Source: Streptomyces sp. F63
GTDB lineage: Bacteria; Actinomycetota; Actinomycetes; Streptomycetales; Streptomycetaceae
Direction of reading: 5' to 3'
Assembly (NCBI RefSeq): GCF_018070345.1
Contig: NZ_JAGPXX010000023.1
Location: forward strand, 35,234 to 99,233
DNA length: 64,000 nt
Below are positions 32,887-39,749 of this stretch, piece by piece. The notes beneath the pieces were generated by a model. It did not search any database and was not told the origin of the DNA. It was given only the letters and a program-made list of their open reading frames with translations. How positions within the stretch are numbered: position 1 is the first letter of the stretch; the number at the start of each line of letters is the position of its first letter. A program made the translations under genes and the position numbers.

Positions 32887-33855
32887 GTGACACTTGACGA
32901 CCTCCGCACCTTCGTCGCGGTCTGCGAGGCGGGCAGTCTCAGTGCCGTCGCCCGCGCACAGCACCGCACCCAGTCCGCCGTCAGCCAGCACGTCCGGAGG
33001 CTGGAACAGGAGCTCGGGCTCCGACTGCTGGAGCGCCGCCCGCGCGGCGTCACCCCCACCCACGCCGGACGCATCCTCCACACGGCCGCCGCCGAGGGCA
33101 TCGGCGGCATCGACCTGGCGCTGCGCCGGCTCCGCGGACTGCTCGACGGGGAGGCGGGCTCGCTGCGGATCACCACCGGCGCCACCACGGTCCGCCACTT
33201 CATGGCCGAGGCCGTCGTGGCCTACCGGGAGCGTTATCCCCGGGTGAGTCTGGAGTTCCAGACGGAGAACTCCAGCAGCGGCTGCTTCGCCGCACTCGCC
33301 GCGGACGACGCCGATCTGGCGTGGATCACCATCGGTCCTGCCGTACGCGGCATCGAGCAGCGGCCCGTCGTCGAACTTCCCTGGGTGCTGGCCGTACGGG
33401 ACGATGACCCGCTCGCCGGGAAGAGCGCCGTCGGCCCGGGCGACCTGGCCGGCATCCAGCACATCCGGCTCCCGGGGAACTCCACCTCCGGCTCCCGGCT
33501 GGACAGCCAGCTGCCCCGGCTCGGCGTCCCGCCGGCGTCCGCGTCCGCGACGAGCGTGGCCGACTGGGACACGGCCGTCCTCCTGGCCGAACTCGGGCTG
33601 GGTCACGCGCTGGTGCCGGCCATGCCGGGCCCCCCGCCGGCCGGGCGGGTCCGGCTCGTCCCCGTCCCGGCGCTGCCCCCGCTGCCGGTCGGCTGGGCCG
33701 TGCGGCGGTGGGACGCCCTGAGCCCGCTCGCGCGCGCCTTCGCCGAGGCGGTGGACCAGAGCCTGACGGCACGCTCCGGACCGGAGGCGGAGACGGCGTC
33801 GGGAAGGGGCACGGCACGGCAAGGGGGTCCCGGGATGGGGCAGGTGGCGGAGTGA
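32887..33855 (+). CDS. LysR-family transcriptional regulator
   Basis: The 322-residue protein has an N-terminal winged helix-turn-helix (LRTFVAVCEAGSLSAVARAQ then SAVSQHVRRLEQELGLRLLE). A LysR substrate-binding domain follows (GSLRITTGATTVRHFMAEAV; WVLAVRDDDPLAG). The start is a GTG at 32887 with no Shine-Dalgarno close by, so the mRNA may be leaderless or use a weak site. The upstream 190 bases contain short repeats of CTTGG/CCAAG type that could be the autoregulatory site. The Gly-rich tail of 35 residues is probably disordered. Effector unknown. Confidence 0.86.
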   Translation: MTLDDLRTFVAVCEAGSLSAVARAQHRTQSAVSQHVRRLEQELGLRLLERRPRGVTPTHAGRILHTAAAEGIGGIDLALRRLRGLLDGEAGSLRITTGATTVRHFMAEAVVAYRERYPRVSLEFQTENSSSGCFAALAADDADLAWITIGPAVRGIEQRPVVELPWVLAVRDDDPLAGKSAVGPGDLAGIQHIRLPGNSTSGSRLDSQLPRLGVPPASASATSVADWDTAVLLAELGLGHALVPAMPGPPPAGRVRLVPVPALPPLPVGWAVRRWDALSPLARAFAEAVDQSLTARSGPEAETASGRGTARQGGPGMGQVAE

Positions 33856-34074
33856 CGGGCCACGGCGGGCTCCTGCACCGGCTCGCCCCCGCGCAACACA
33901 GGCGTTACGCGCAAGGGGGTTCGGTGAGGGCACCCGCTGAGGTAACGTCCGTATAACAGCACCGCGTGCGGCCCGCTTCCGGCGGGTCATCACGCGTGCA
34001 CGGGGGAGGGGCGCCCGGCGAGCCGGTGCCGCCCCGCTGGTCCCTTTCCCACGAAGGCGTGGAGGCGATGCCGG

Positions 34075-34293
34075 ATGCTGATGGCGCACCCGACCGTGCT
34101 GCGGAATCTGCTCGAACACTACGAGGCCCTGCGGGCGTTGGCGAAGGAGCAGGTCGTCGCTCCGCACATCCACCGTCAGATGCAGGACACCGCCTACACG
34201 CTGTGCGTCTCCACCGGTGCCCGCGACATCGACCAGGCCCTGGTGGAGGCCCGCCGCCGGCTCGACGACGAACTCGCCGCGGCCGCCACCTGA
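34075..34293 (+). CDS. DUF5133 family small protein
   Basis: The 72-residue protein MLMAHPTVLRNLLEHYEALR ... AYTLCVSTGARDIDQALVEA matches the small streptomycete DUF5133 family in length and in its conserved MLMAHP and YTLCVSTG blocks. It is all helical with one Cys. GTGGAGGCGATG lies upstream. The family is often found beside morphological or stress genes but no activity has been described to my knowledge. Downstream lies the decayed transposon region, so its 3' surroundings have been rearranged. Confidence 0.8.
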   Translation: MLMAHPTVLRNLLEHYEALRALAKEQVVAPHIHRQMQDTAYTLCVSTGARDIDQALVEARRRLDDELAAAAT

Positions 34294-34349
34294 CCGCCAC
34301 CTGACCGCCACCGGCCGCGCCCCGGCCGGCTGCCGGGGACGGCGCCCGC

Positions 34350-34665
34350 CGCCCCACTGTCCACGATTCAGCACCAGGGCGTCGAGGACCGGCCCGAGGG
34401 CGGCGAGCTGGTCCTCCGGGCCTCGCGGTACGCCCGGCGGATCCGGCCCCGGCCGCCGTGGCGGATCGCGCGGGCCGGGGGTGGCGGGCTCCCGGACGGT
34501 GAGCTGCCGGTTCGTCGGGCGGCGGTGGGTGCCGTCGACCGGCTCGACCACGGAGAGCAGGTGCGTGGTCTTGCCGATGCGGCCGTACTGGGCGAACGCG
34601 GCCCCCAGCGGGGTCGGATGGCCCGCGCGGCCGAACCTCCGCAGCAGGCCGATGGGCTCGTGCCG
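34350..34665 (-). pseudogene. C-terminal remnant of a Tn3-family transposase
   Basis: The minus strand translates in one frame to GLLRRFGRAGHPTPLGAAF, AQYGRIGKTTHLLSVVEPVD, GTHRRPTNRQLTVREP and then EDQLAALGPVLDALVLNRG. This follows the C-terminal block of Tn3-type TnpA proteins, in which GRIxKTxHLL, RRQxNxQLTxxES and EDQLxALGLVLNAxVLW are recurrent. Between them the match decays into Pro/Arg sequence, and a stop lies just upstream. The catalytic DDE core is absent. No 38-bp terminal inverted repeats were found, so only a fragment of an ancient element survives. Confidence 0.65.
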
Positions 34666-34714
34666 GACCGCCTGACGGCCGGGGGCGGACCGTCAGGCGG
34701 GGCACTGCGGGGGG

Positions 34715-34728
34715 TGGGAGCGCTCCCA
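34715..34728. promoter_or_regulatory. Perfect LacI-type (CebR-like) operator
   Basis: TGGGAGCGCTCCCA is a perfect 14-bp palindrome and is identical to the consensus I recall for the cellulose-utilisation repressor CebR of Streptomyces. It stands in front of a gene remnant only, not in front of an intact sugar gene. Confidence 0.65.
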
Positions 34729-35035
34729 TGGTTGGATCTCCTGACAACCTTGTCAACCCCCTTGGCCTGAGCGGCGGTTGCGGGCGCCCCCTGGTGCTAC
34801 GGCTCCGTGCGCCGCTCCCCGACGCCTCCCGGCGTCACCGCGAGGTGCGGCCCGGCACCCCCGCCCCCTGCCGGGGGCCCGGCCGGATCACCGCCGGGCA
34901 GGTGCTCGCCCCCCCCTCGCCCACGGCGCCGAATACGTCATCACGTTCACGGACACCGCCCTGGACGCGCGGGACGAGGAACCGCTCTCCGCCGCCCTGC
35001 GGGCCGACGGACCCGGCGAGCCGGTGAACTGGTGA
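34728..35035 (+). pseudogene. Frameshifted gene remnant of unknown function
   Basis: From ATG 34728 the frame shows strong GC3 bias up to GRITAGQVLA. At the run of eight C (34909-34916) it must shift to continue as AHGAEYVITFTDTALDARD ... EPVNW, which also has coding-type GC3 bias and ends in a stop at 35037. One missing base in the C-run would restore a single frame of about 100 residues. I do not recognise the protein. With two operator-like palindromes at its 5' end it may be the fused ends of a deleted sugar-regulated gene. Confidence 0.45.
34742..34755. promoter_or_regulatory. Operator-like inverted repeat
   Basis: TGACAA-cc-TTGTCA, 13 bases after the CebR-like palindrome. The arms are perfect. 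It overlaps the first codons of the downstream remnant. Confidence 0.45.
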
Positions 35036-35137
35036 CCCGGCCGTCCGTGAACCGGATTCCGGCCCCCGCCGTGCCCGGGGCCGGGGCCGGAGCCGGCGAG
35101 GGCGCGGCCCCGCGCCGGCCCCCGCACCCGGAGCCGC

Positions 35138-36415
35138 TCAGCCGCTTCCCGGGCGCCCGCTCGCGGCCCCGTCGCCGCCGAACCCGGTCCGCGGTTCCCC
35201 CGGCCCCGCCCCGTCCTCCCCGGTTTCCCGGTCGTCCTCGGGTTCCTGCCAGTGCGGGGTCTCCTCCGGCTCGTCGAAGGAGCGCGCGACCACGACGTCG
35301 GTGGAGGAGTGCGCGAGGACCGAGAGCACGATGGTGAGGGCCACCAGGTGGAAGACGAGATCGGCCTCGGCGATCCCGGCCTCGAGGACCAGCAGGGCGT
35401 AGACCACCGAGGCGAAGCCCTTGGGGCCGAACCACATGGCCGCCGCCTGTTCGCGCCGGGTCAGATGAGAACGGGCGAAGGCGATGGCCAGGGCGACCGG
35501 CCGGACCAGCACGAGGGCGAGAACGGCGAACACCCAGCCGCTCCAGGAGATCTCGCCCAGGAACTCCACGGAGATCAGCGCACCGAAGACCAGCAGGGCC
35601 GCCAGTTTGAGCAGTTCGGCGACGAGTTCGCCGAACTCGTCGAAGGCCTTCCGCTGCCCGGGGCCGCAGGTGGCCACGGTCACGCCCGCGGCGAAGGCGG
35701 CCAGGAAGAGGTTCGCGTGCAGCACCTGCCCCAGCCCCAGGACGACCAGGCCGATGGCGAAGGCGTTGAGGGGTTCGTAGGCGGCCGAGGTGGCGAAGAA
35801 ACGAGTCCGTTCCAGCGCGATGGCCAGCCAGGGCACGGCGACGCCGATGAGGACGCCCAGGGCGAGTTCGGTGGCCAGCTCGTCCAGATGGAGATCGCCG
35901 GACCCCTCGGAGATGCCGAGGAAGAGGATGACGAAGGGCAGCGCCAGCCCGTCGTTGATGCCGGACTCGACGTTCAGCACGTGCCGCAGCCGTGCCGGGA
36001 CCTTCTTGTTGCCGACGAGCGCGGCGGCGAAGACGGGGTCGGTGGGGGCCAGGATCGCGCCGAGGAGGAGGGCTTCCGGCCAGGGCAGGCCCACGAGGTA
36101 GTGGGCGAGGACGGCGGTGAGACCGAGGGTGAGCGGGAGGCCCCAGCCCAGGGCCCGGCCGGGCAGCCGCCAGGCCGAGCGCAGATCGGACCAGCCCACC
36201 TTCATGCCGTCGGTGAACAGCACCGCGAACAGGGCCAGTTCGGCGAAGCTCTCGACGAGCGGCGAGTCGGCCGTCAGCTGGAGGACACCAGTGGTCTCCT
36301 TGCCCAGGAGGAAGCCGGCGACCAGGAACAGCGCGGCGGTGGACAGGATGGTGCGGTGGGCCAGGCTGGACACCAGTACGGCGATCAGCAGCACCACGGC
36401 GAAGGCGAGCAGCAC
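35138..36415 (-). CDS. CPA1-type cation/H+ antiporter (NhaP-like)
   Basis: The 425-residue protein has about twelve membrane helices. Signature motifs are LAPTDPVFAAALVGN and the ion-binding ESGINDGLALPFVILF. Later helices include GAGVTVATCGPGQ-like (FAAGVTVATCG) and MWFGPKGFASVVYALLVLE. The C-terminal 50 residues are cytosolic, acidic and Gly-rich. The start is GTG at 36415 with AAGGAGTGAG. Exchange of Na+ or K+ for protons is the family role. It lies directly downstream of the Mrp operon, giving a local cluster for pH and sodium homeostasis, with a hairpin between them. Confidence 0.87.
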   Translation of the reverse strand: MLLAFAVVLLIAVLVSSLAHRTILSTAALFLVAGFLLGKETTGVLQLTADSPLVESFAELALFAVLFTDGMKVGWSDLRSAWRLPGRALGWGLPLTLGLTAVLAHYLVGLPWPEALLLGAILAPTDPVFAAALVGNKKVPARLRHVLNVESGINDGLALPFVILFLGISEGSGDLHLDELATELALGVLIGVAVPWLAIALERTRFFATSAAYEPLNAFAIGLVVLGLGQVLHANLFLAAFAAGVTVATCGPGQRKAFDEFGELVAELLKLAALLVFGALISVEFLGEISWSGWVFAVLALVLVRPVALAIAFARSHLTRREQAAAMWFGPKGFASVVYALLVLEAGIAEADLVFHLVALTIVLSVLAHSSTDVVVARSFDEPEETPHWQEPEDDRETGEDGAGPGEPRTGFGGDGAASGRPGSG

Positions 36416-36514
36416 GGCGACTCACTCCTTGATCGGCTCGGCGCCGGTCAGCGTATCGCTGGACGGGCCGGTGGACCGGGGCGGGGCACCGGCACCGTGG
36501 CGGTGGGCACGGAC

Positions 36515-36534
36515 GGAGCCGCCGCGGTGGCTCC
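36515..36534 (-). terminator. Hairpin downstream of the Mrp operon
   Basis: GGAGCC-gccgcggt-GGCTCC, with inner complementarity. It lies 25 bases after the mnhG stop and before the separate start at 36415. Confidence 0.5.
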
Positions 36535-36558
36535 GGGGCGCGGCGGTGGAACGGCCGG

Positions 36559-36918
36559 TCACTCCGGCGGTGGCGGGGCGTCCTCCCGGCCGAGTCGCCG
36601 GCCGAGTTCGTCCACGACGAGCCGGCCGCGGCGCACAGCCCCCGTCCGGTAGGCGGTGCGGCCGACGATCTGCCCCGTCACCGGCACCGTGACCAGCTGG
36701 AAGAGCGCGAGCAGCAGAAGGACGAGGCCGTAGGACACCGGCACCTGGAAGGCGGTCCCCAGCAGGATGAGCAGCACGCCCAGGGTCTGGGCCTTCGACG
36801 CCGCGTGCAGCCGGGAGACGGTGTCCGGGAACCGCAGCAGCCCGATGGCGCCGAGCAGGCAGAACGCGGCCCCGGACAGCAGGAGGACGGCGGAGAGGAC
36901 GTCGAGGACGGTGCTCAC
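36559..36918 (-). CDS. mnhG: Mrp Na+/H+ antiporter subunit G
   Basis: The 119-residue protein has three membrane helices in the pattern VLSAVLLLSGAAFCLLGAIG, LGVLLILLGTAF and VLLLLALFQLVTVPVTG, with the conserved LLRFPDTVSRLHAASKAQTLG between them, as in MnhG/PhaG. The C-terminal tail is polar. The GTG overlaps the mnhF stop (GTGA). It is the last gene of the operon and ends before a hairpin. It is required with the other subunits for assembly of the antiporter. Confidence 0.88.
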   Translation of the reverse strand: MSTVLDVLSAVLLLSGAAFCLLGAIGLLRFPDTVSRLHAASKAQTLGVLLILLGTAFQVPVSYGLVLLLLALFQLVTVPVTGQIVGRTAYRTGAVRRGRLVVDELGRRLGREDAPPPPE

Positions 36919-37181
36919 CGCATGCCCTCCCTGCGCTCGATGAGATTGGCCGCGGCGATCGAGCCGATGAAGGCCAGGATCGCCAGCAGCAGGAGGACGG
37001 GGAGGAAGGAGCGTTCCTGCCGGGCGGCGACCCCCACGGCGGTGCCCGCGACGATCAGGGTCAGCAGCATGTCCAGGGCCACGATGCGGTCCAGCGCGAC
37101 GGGGCCGCGGAGCAGCCGGACCAGGGCCGCCAGGGCGGCGGCCGACAGCAGGGCCGTGGTGACGGCGAACACGGTGCTCAT
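36915..37181 (-). CDS. mnhF: Mrp Na+/H+ antiporter subunit F
   Basis: The 88-residue protein has three helices and the family block RLLRGPVALDRIVALDMLLT, in which the DRIVALD motif is diagnostic of MnhF/MrpF. The ATG overlaps the mnhE stop (ATGA) and its own stop overlaps the mnhG start. Confidence 0.9.
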   Translation of the reverse strand: MSTVFAVTTALLSAAALAALVRLLRGPVALDRIVALDMLLTLIVAGTAVGVAARQERSFLPVLLLLAILAFIGSIAAANLIERREGMR

Positions 37182-37741
37182 GACCTCTCCTCACCGGGCC
37201 GGCGTGCGGGGCTGCGATCGTCCGCCCCGGCGCGTGCCAGCGCCCAGAGCACGTGGTGCTCGGCCCGGAGCACCTCCCGGCGCCGCCGCTCCGCCTGGCG
37301 CGGGTCGCGGGCCGGCAGCGCGTGGACGTACAGCAGCCGGCGGTCACGGTCGATCTCCAGGACCAGGGTGCCCGGCGTCAGTGTGGCGAGCGAGGCCGTG
37401 GCGGCGATGAGCAGGTCGGTGTCGGCCCGGAGCGGGATCTCCACGACCGCCGCCGTGGTGCGCGGCCCGGACCGGAGCACCTCCCAGGCCACGGTGATCC
37501 CGGACAGGAGGAGGTCGGCCAGCATGTAGCCGAGCAGGCGCACCAGCCGCCACGGCCGGACCGGCACCCGGGGCAGCAGCGGGGGCAGGGCGAAGCCGCG
37601 GACGATCGCGGCGGACAGCAGCGCACCGCTGAGCAGGACCGCCGGGCGGACCGACCCCCAGAGAATCGTCCACAGCACCAGAAGCCAGCAGAACAGGGGC
37701 AGTTGGTCCCGGGCCCGGGACAGGATCGGGTGGCCGGTCAA
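37178..37741 (-). CDS. mnhE: Mrp Na+/H+ antiporter subunit E
   Basis: The 187-residue protein has two or three N-terminal helices (LFCWLLVLWTILWG; LLGYMLADLLLSGITVAWEV). A cytosolic domain with the conserved SLATLTPGTLVLEIDRDRRL and LYVHAL follows, as in MnhE. The start is a TTG at 37741 that overlaps the mnhD stop (TTGA), with GGAGG upstream; no other start codon precedes the conserved region. The C-terminal tail is longer and more charged than in typical members. Confidence 0.86.
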   Translation of the reverse strand: MTGHPILSRARDQLPLFCWLLVLWTILWGSVRPAVLLSGALLSAAIVRGFALPPLLPRVPVRPWRLVRLLGYMLADLLLSGITVAWEVLRSGPRTTAAVVEIPLRADTDLLIAATASLATLTPGTLVLEIDRDRRLLYVHALPARDPRQAERRRREVLRAEHHVLWALARAGADDRSPARRPGEERS

Positions 37742-39270
37742 GGGTTGTTCGCCTCCGTGACGAGTACGGCGGAGCGGTAGGTGTCCCGGTGCAGCAGGTC
37801 CTCGGCGGCCCGTTCGCTGATCCGGGCCAGCGGGCCGGCGAGCACCGCCAGGGCCACTCCGGTGAGGGCCATGCCCGCGGTGGCGGCCGCCATCAGCCGG
37901 GGCGGCCGGTGCGCCGCGGCCGGAGCCCGGGAAGAGCGCGGGCCGTGCGGATCCGGCCGGGCGGCTCCCGGGAAGGCGCAGCGGCCGAGCCGGGCCATCG
38001 CGGCCAGCGTCAGCAGGCTGCTCAGCAGCGCGGCGGTGACCAGCGCGTACGCGGCGGCCCCGCCGTCCGCGGCCCCGGCCCGCAGCAGCGCCAGCTTCGC
38101 CACGAACCCCGACAGCGGTGGGATCCCGGAGAGGCTCAGCGCCGGCAGGAGGAAGAGCAGGGCGAGCAGTGCCGGCGGGGGAGCGCGGACCTCCAGCCGG
38201 CGCAGGGCGGGGGTGCCCGCCCCGCGCACGACCAGTCCGGCGACGAGGAACAGCGTGGCCTGGACGACGATGTGATGGACGATGTAGAGGATCGTGCCGG
38301 TCAGCCCCGCGATGTCGGACAGCGCGAGCCCGAACAGCATGAAACCGATGTGGCTGACCAGGGTGAAGGAGAGCAGCCGGTTGATGTCGTCCTGCGCGAG
38401 CGCGCCCAGGATGCCCAGCAGCATGGTGGCAACGGCGAGGACGGCCAGCAGGATCCAGGTCTCCTCCCGGGGGAACAGCAGCGTCTGGGTGCGGACCATG
38501 GCGTACACCCCGACCTTGGTGAGCAGCGCCGCGAAGACCGCCGTGATCGGCGCCGGGGCGGTGGGGTAGCTGTCCGGCAGCCAGAAGTGCAGCGGCACCA
38601 TGGCCGACTTGATCCCGAAGACCACGAGCAGCAGCAGGCTGAGGGCGGTGCGCAGCCCGTCGGGCAGCTCGGCCGTCCGCTCGCCGAGCCGGGCCAGGTT
38701 CACGGTCCCCGCGGCCGCGTACACGAGTGCGATCGCGGTGATGAACAGCAGTGAGGACGTCAGGCTGATGAGGACGTACGTCATGCCGGCCCGGGTCCGC
38801 TGCGTCCCGGCGTTCAGGGTGAGCAGCACGTAGGAGGCGCCGAGCATGACCTCGAAGGCCACGAACAGGTTGAACAGGTCCCCGGTGAGGAAGGCCAGCC
38901 CGACCCCGCCGGCCAGCAGCAGGTACGCCGGGTGGAAGGCGGACGCCACCCGGCCGCGCCGTTCGGCCGTGCCCTGGCCCATGGCGAAGAGCAGGACGGC
39001 GAGGGCGACCAGCAGCGAGACGGTCAGCAGCAGTGCCGACAGCCGGTCCGCGACCAGGGTGATGCCCACGGACGCGTCCCAGCCGCCCGCCTGCAGCACC
39101 AGGGGCCCCCGCCGGTCGGCCAGGACCAGCAGCAGGAACGCGGCGGCCAGGACGGTGACGAGCACCGCGGTGCTCAGCGACCGCTGGGCCCACAGGTGCC
39201 GCCGCAGGGCGATGGACAGCCCCGCGGCGAGGAGCGGCAGCAGTACCGGCAGGGAGAGCAGCAGGTTCAT
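37738..39270 (-). CDS. mnhD: Mrp Na+/H+ antiporter subunit D
   Basis: The 510-residue protein resembles NADH dehydrogenase ND4/ND2 subunits. It has about fourteen helices and the proton-channel motifs VVFGIKSAMVPLHFWLPDSY (conserved Lys) and QDDINRLLSFTLVSHIGFML. VAFEVMLGASYVLL carries the Glu of the antiporter family. A polar insertion near residues 430-450 (PGAARPDPHGPRSS) is not usual. The ATG overlaps the mnhC stop (ATGA). Confidence 0.9.
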   Translation of the reverse strand: MNLLLSLPVLLPLLAAGLSIALRRHLWAQRSLSTAVLVTVLAAAFLLLVLADRRGPLVLQAGGWDASVGITLVADRLSALLLTVSLLVALAVLLFAMGQGTAERRGRVASAFHPAYLLLAGGVGLAFLTGDLFNLFVAFEVMLGASYVLLTLNAGTQRTRAGMTYVLISLTSSLLFITAIALVYAAAGTVNLARLGERTAELPDGLRTALSLLLLVVFGIKSAMVPLHFWLPDSYPTAPAPITAVFAALLTKVGVYAMVRTQTLLFPREETWILLAVLAVATMLLGILGALAQDDINRLLSFTLVSHIGFMLFGLALSDIAGLTGTILYIVHHIVVQATLFLVAGLVVRGAGTPALRRLEVRAPPPALLALLFLLPALSLSGIPPLSGFVAKLALLRAGAADGGAAAYALVTAALLSSLLTLAAMARLGRCAFPGAARPDPHGPRSSRAPAAAHRPPRLMAAATAGMALTGVALAVLAGPLARISERAAEDLLHRDTYRSAVLVTEANNP

Positions 39271-39749
39271 GGGTTTCCCTCCGCCGGGCGGTTCCCCGCG
39301 CCGCCCGTTCCGTCCTGTCCGCCGGCCTCGGAGGACCGCGCCCCGGAGGTCCGGGCCCCGGTTTCCGGCTCCGCCGGCCCGGCCCGTTCCCGGGCGGTGC
39401 CGATCCGCCGGTCCTCCACGTCGTCCTGCACCTCGTCGTGCCCCGTCAGCCACCAGGACCGGTAGGCGAGGGCGAGGAGGAAGGCCGTGAGCCCGAACGT
39501 GATCACCACGGAGGTGAGGGCCATGGCCTGGGGCAGGGGATCGGCGTACCGGCCGGGCTCCGCGCTGCTCCCGTCCGTCAGGGGAGGCTCTCCCGGGCGC
39601 CCCGCCGAGAGCAGCAGCAGATTCGTGCCGTGCCCGAGGAGGATGAAGCCGAGCACGATCCGCATCAGCGACCGCTGCATCATCAGCAGAAAGCCCACCG
39701 CGTACAGTCCGCCGACGACGACGGCGAGGACGACGTCCGGTGTTCTCAT
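39267..39749 (-). CDS. mnhC: Mrp Na+/H+ antiporter subunit C
   Basis: The 160-residue protein is related to NuoK. Three helices carry LYAVGFLLMMQRSLMRIVLG and FILLGHGTNLLLLSAGRP, followed by PLPQAMALTSVVITFGLTAF. The C-terminal 60 residues are a polar extension rich in Glu, Gly and Thr not found in short MnhC proteins. The ATG overlaps the mnhA stop (ATGA). Confidence 0.9.
   Translation of the reverse strand: MRTPDVVLAVVVGGLYAVGFLLMMQRSLMRIVLGFILLGHGTNLLLLSAGRPGEPPLTDGSSAEPGRYADPLPQAMALTSVVITFGLTAFLLALAYRSWWLTGHDEVQDDVEDRRIGTARERAGPAEPETGARTSGARSSEAGGQDGTGGAGNRPAEGNP

Larger units (their letters stand above)
34294..35137. other. Scar region with transposase and gene remnants, no intact gene
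   Basis: The 844 bases between the DUF5133 gene and the CPA1 antiporter gene hold, in order, a minus-strand Tn3-type transposase remnant, two operator-like palindromes and a frameshifted plus-strand gene end. Nothing here is an intact gene. It has the appearance of a deletion or insertion junction. Confidence 0.65.

Noticed and set aside
34294..34760. Complete Tn3-family transposon
   Set aside because: No terminal inverted repeats, resolvase or catalytic part of the transposase were found; only a C-terminal remnant remains.
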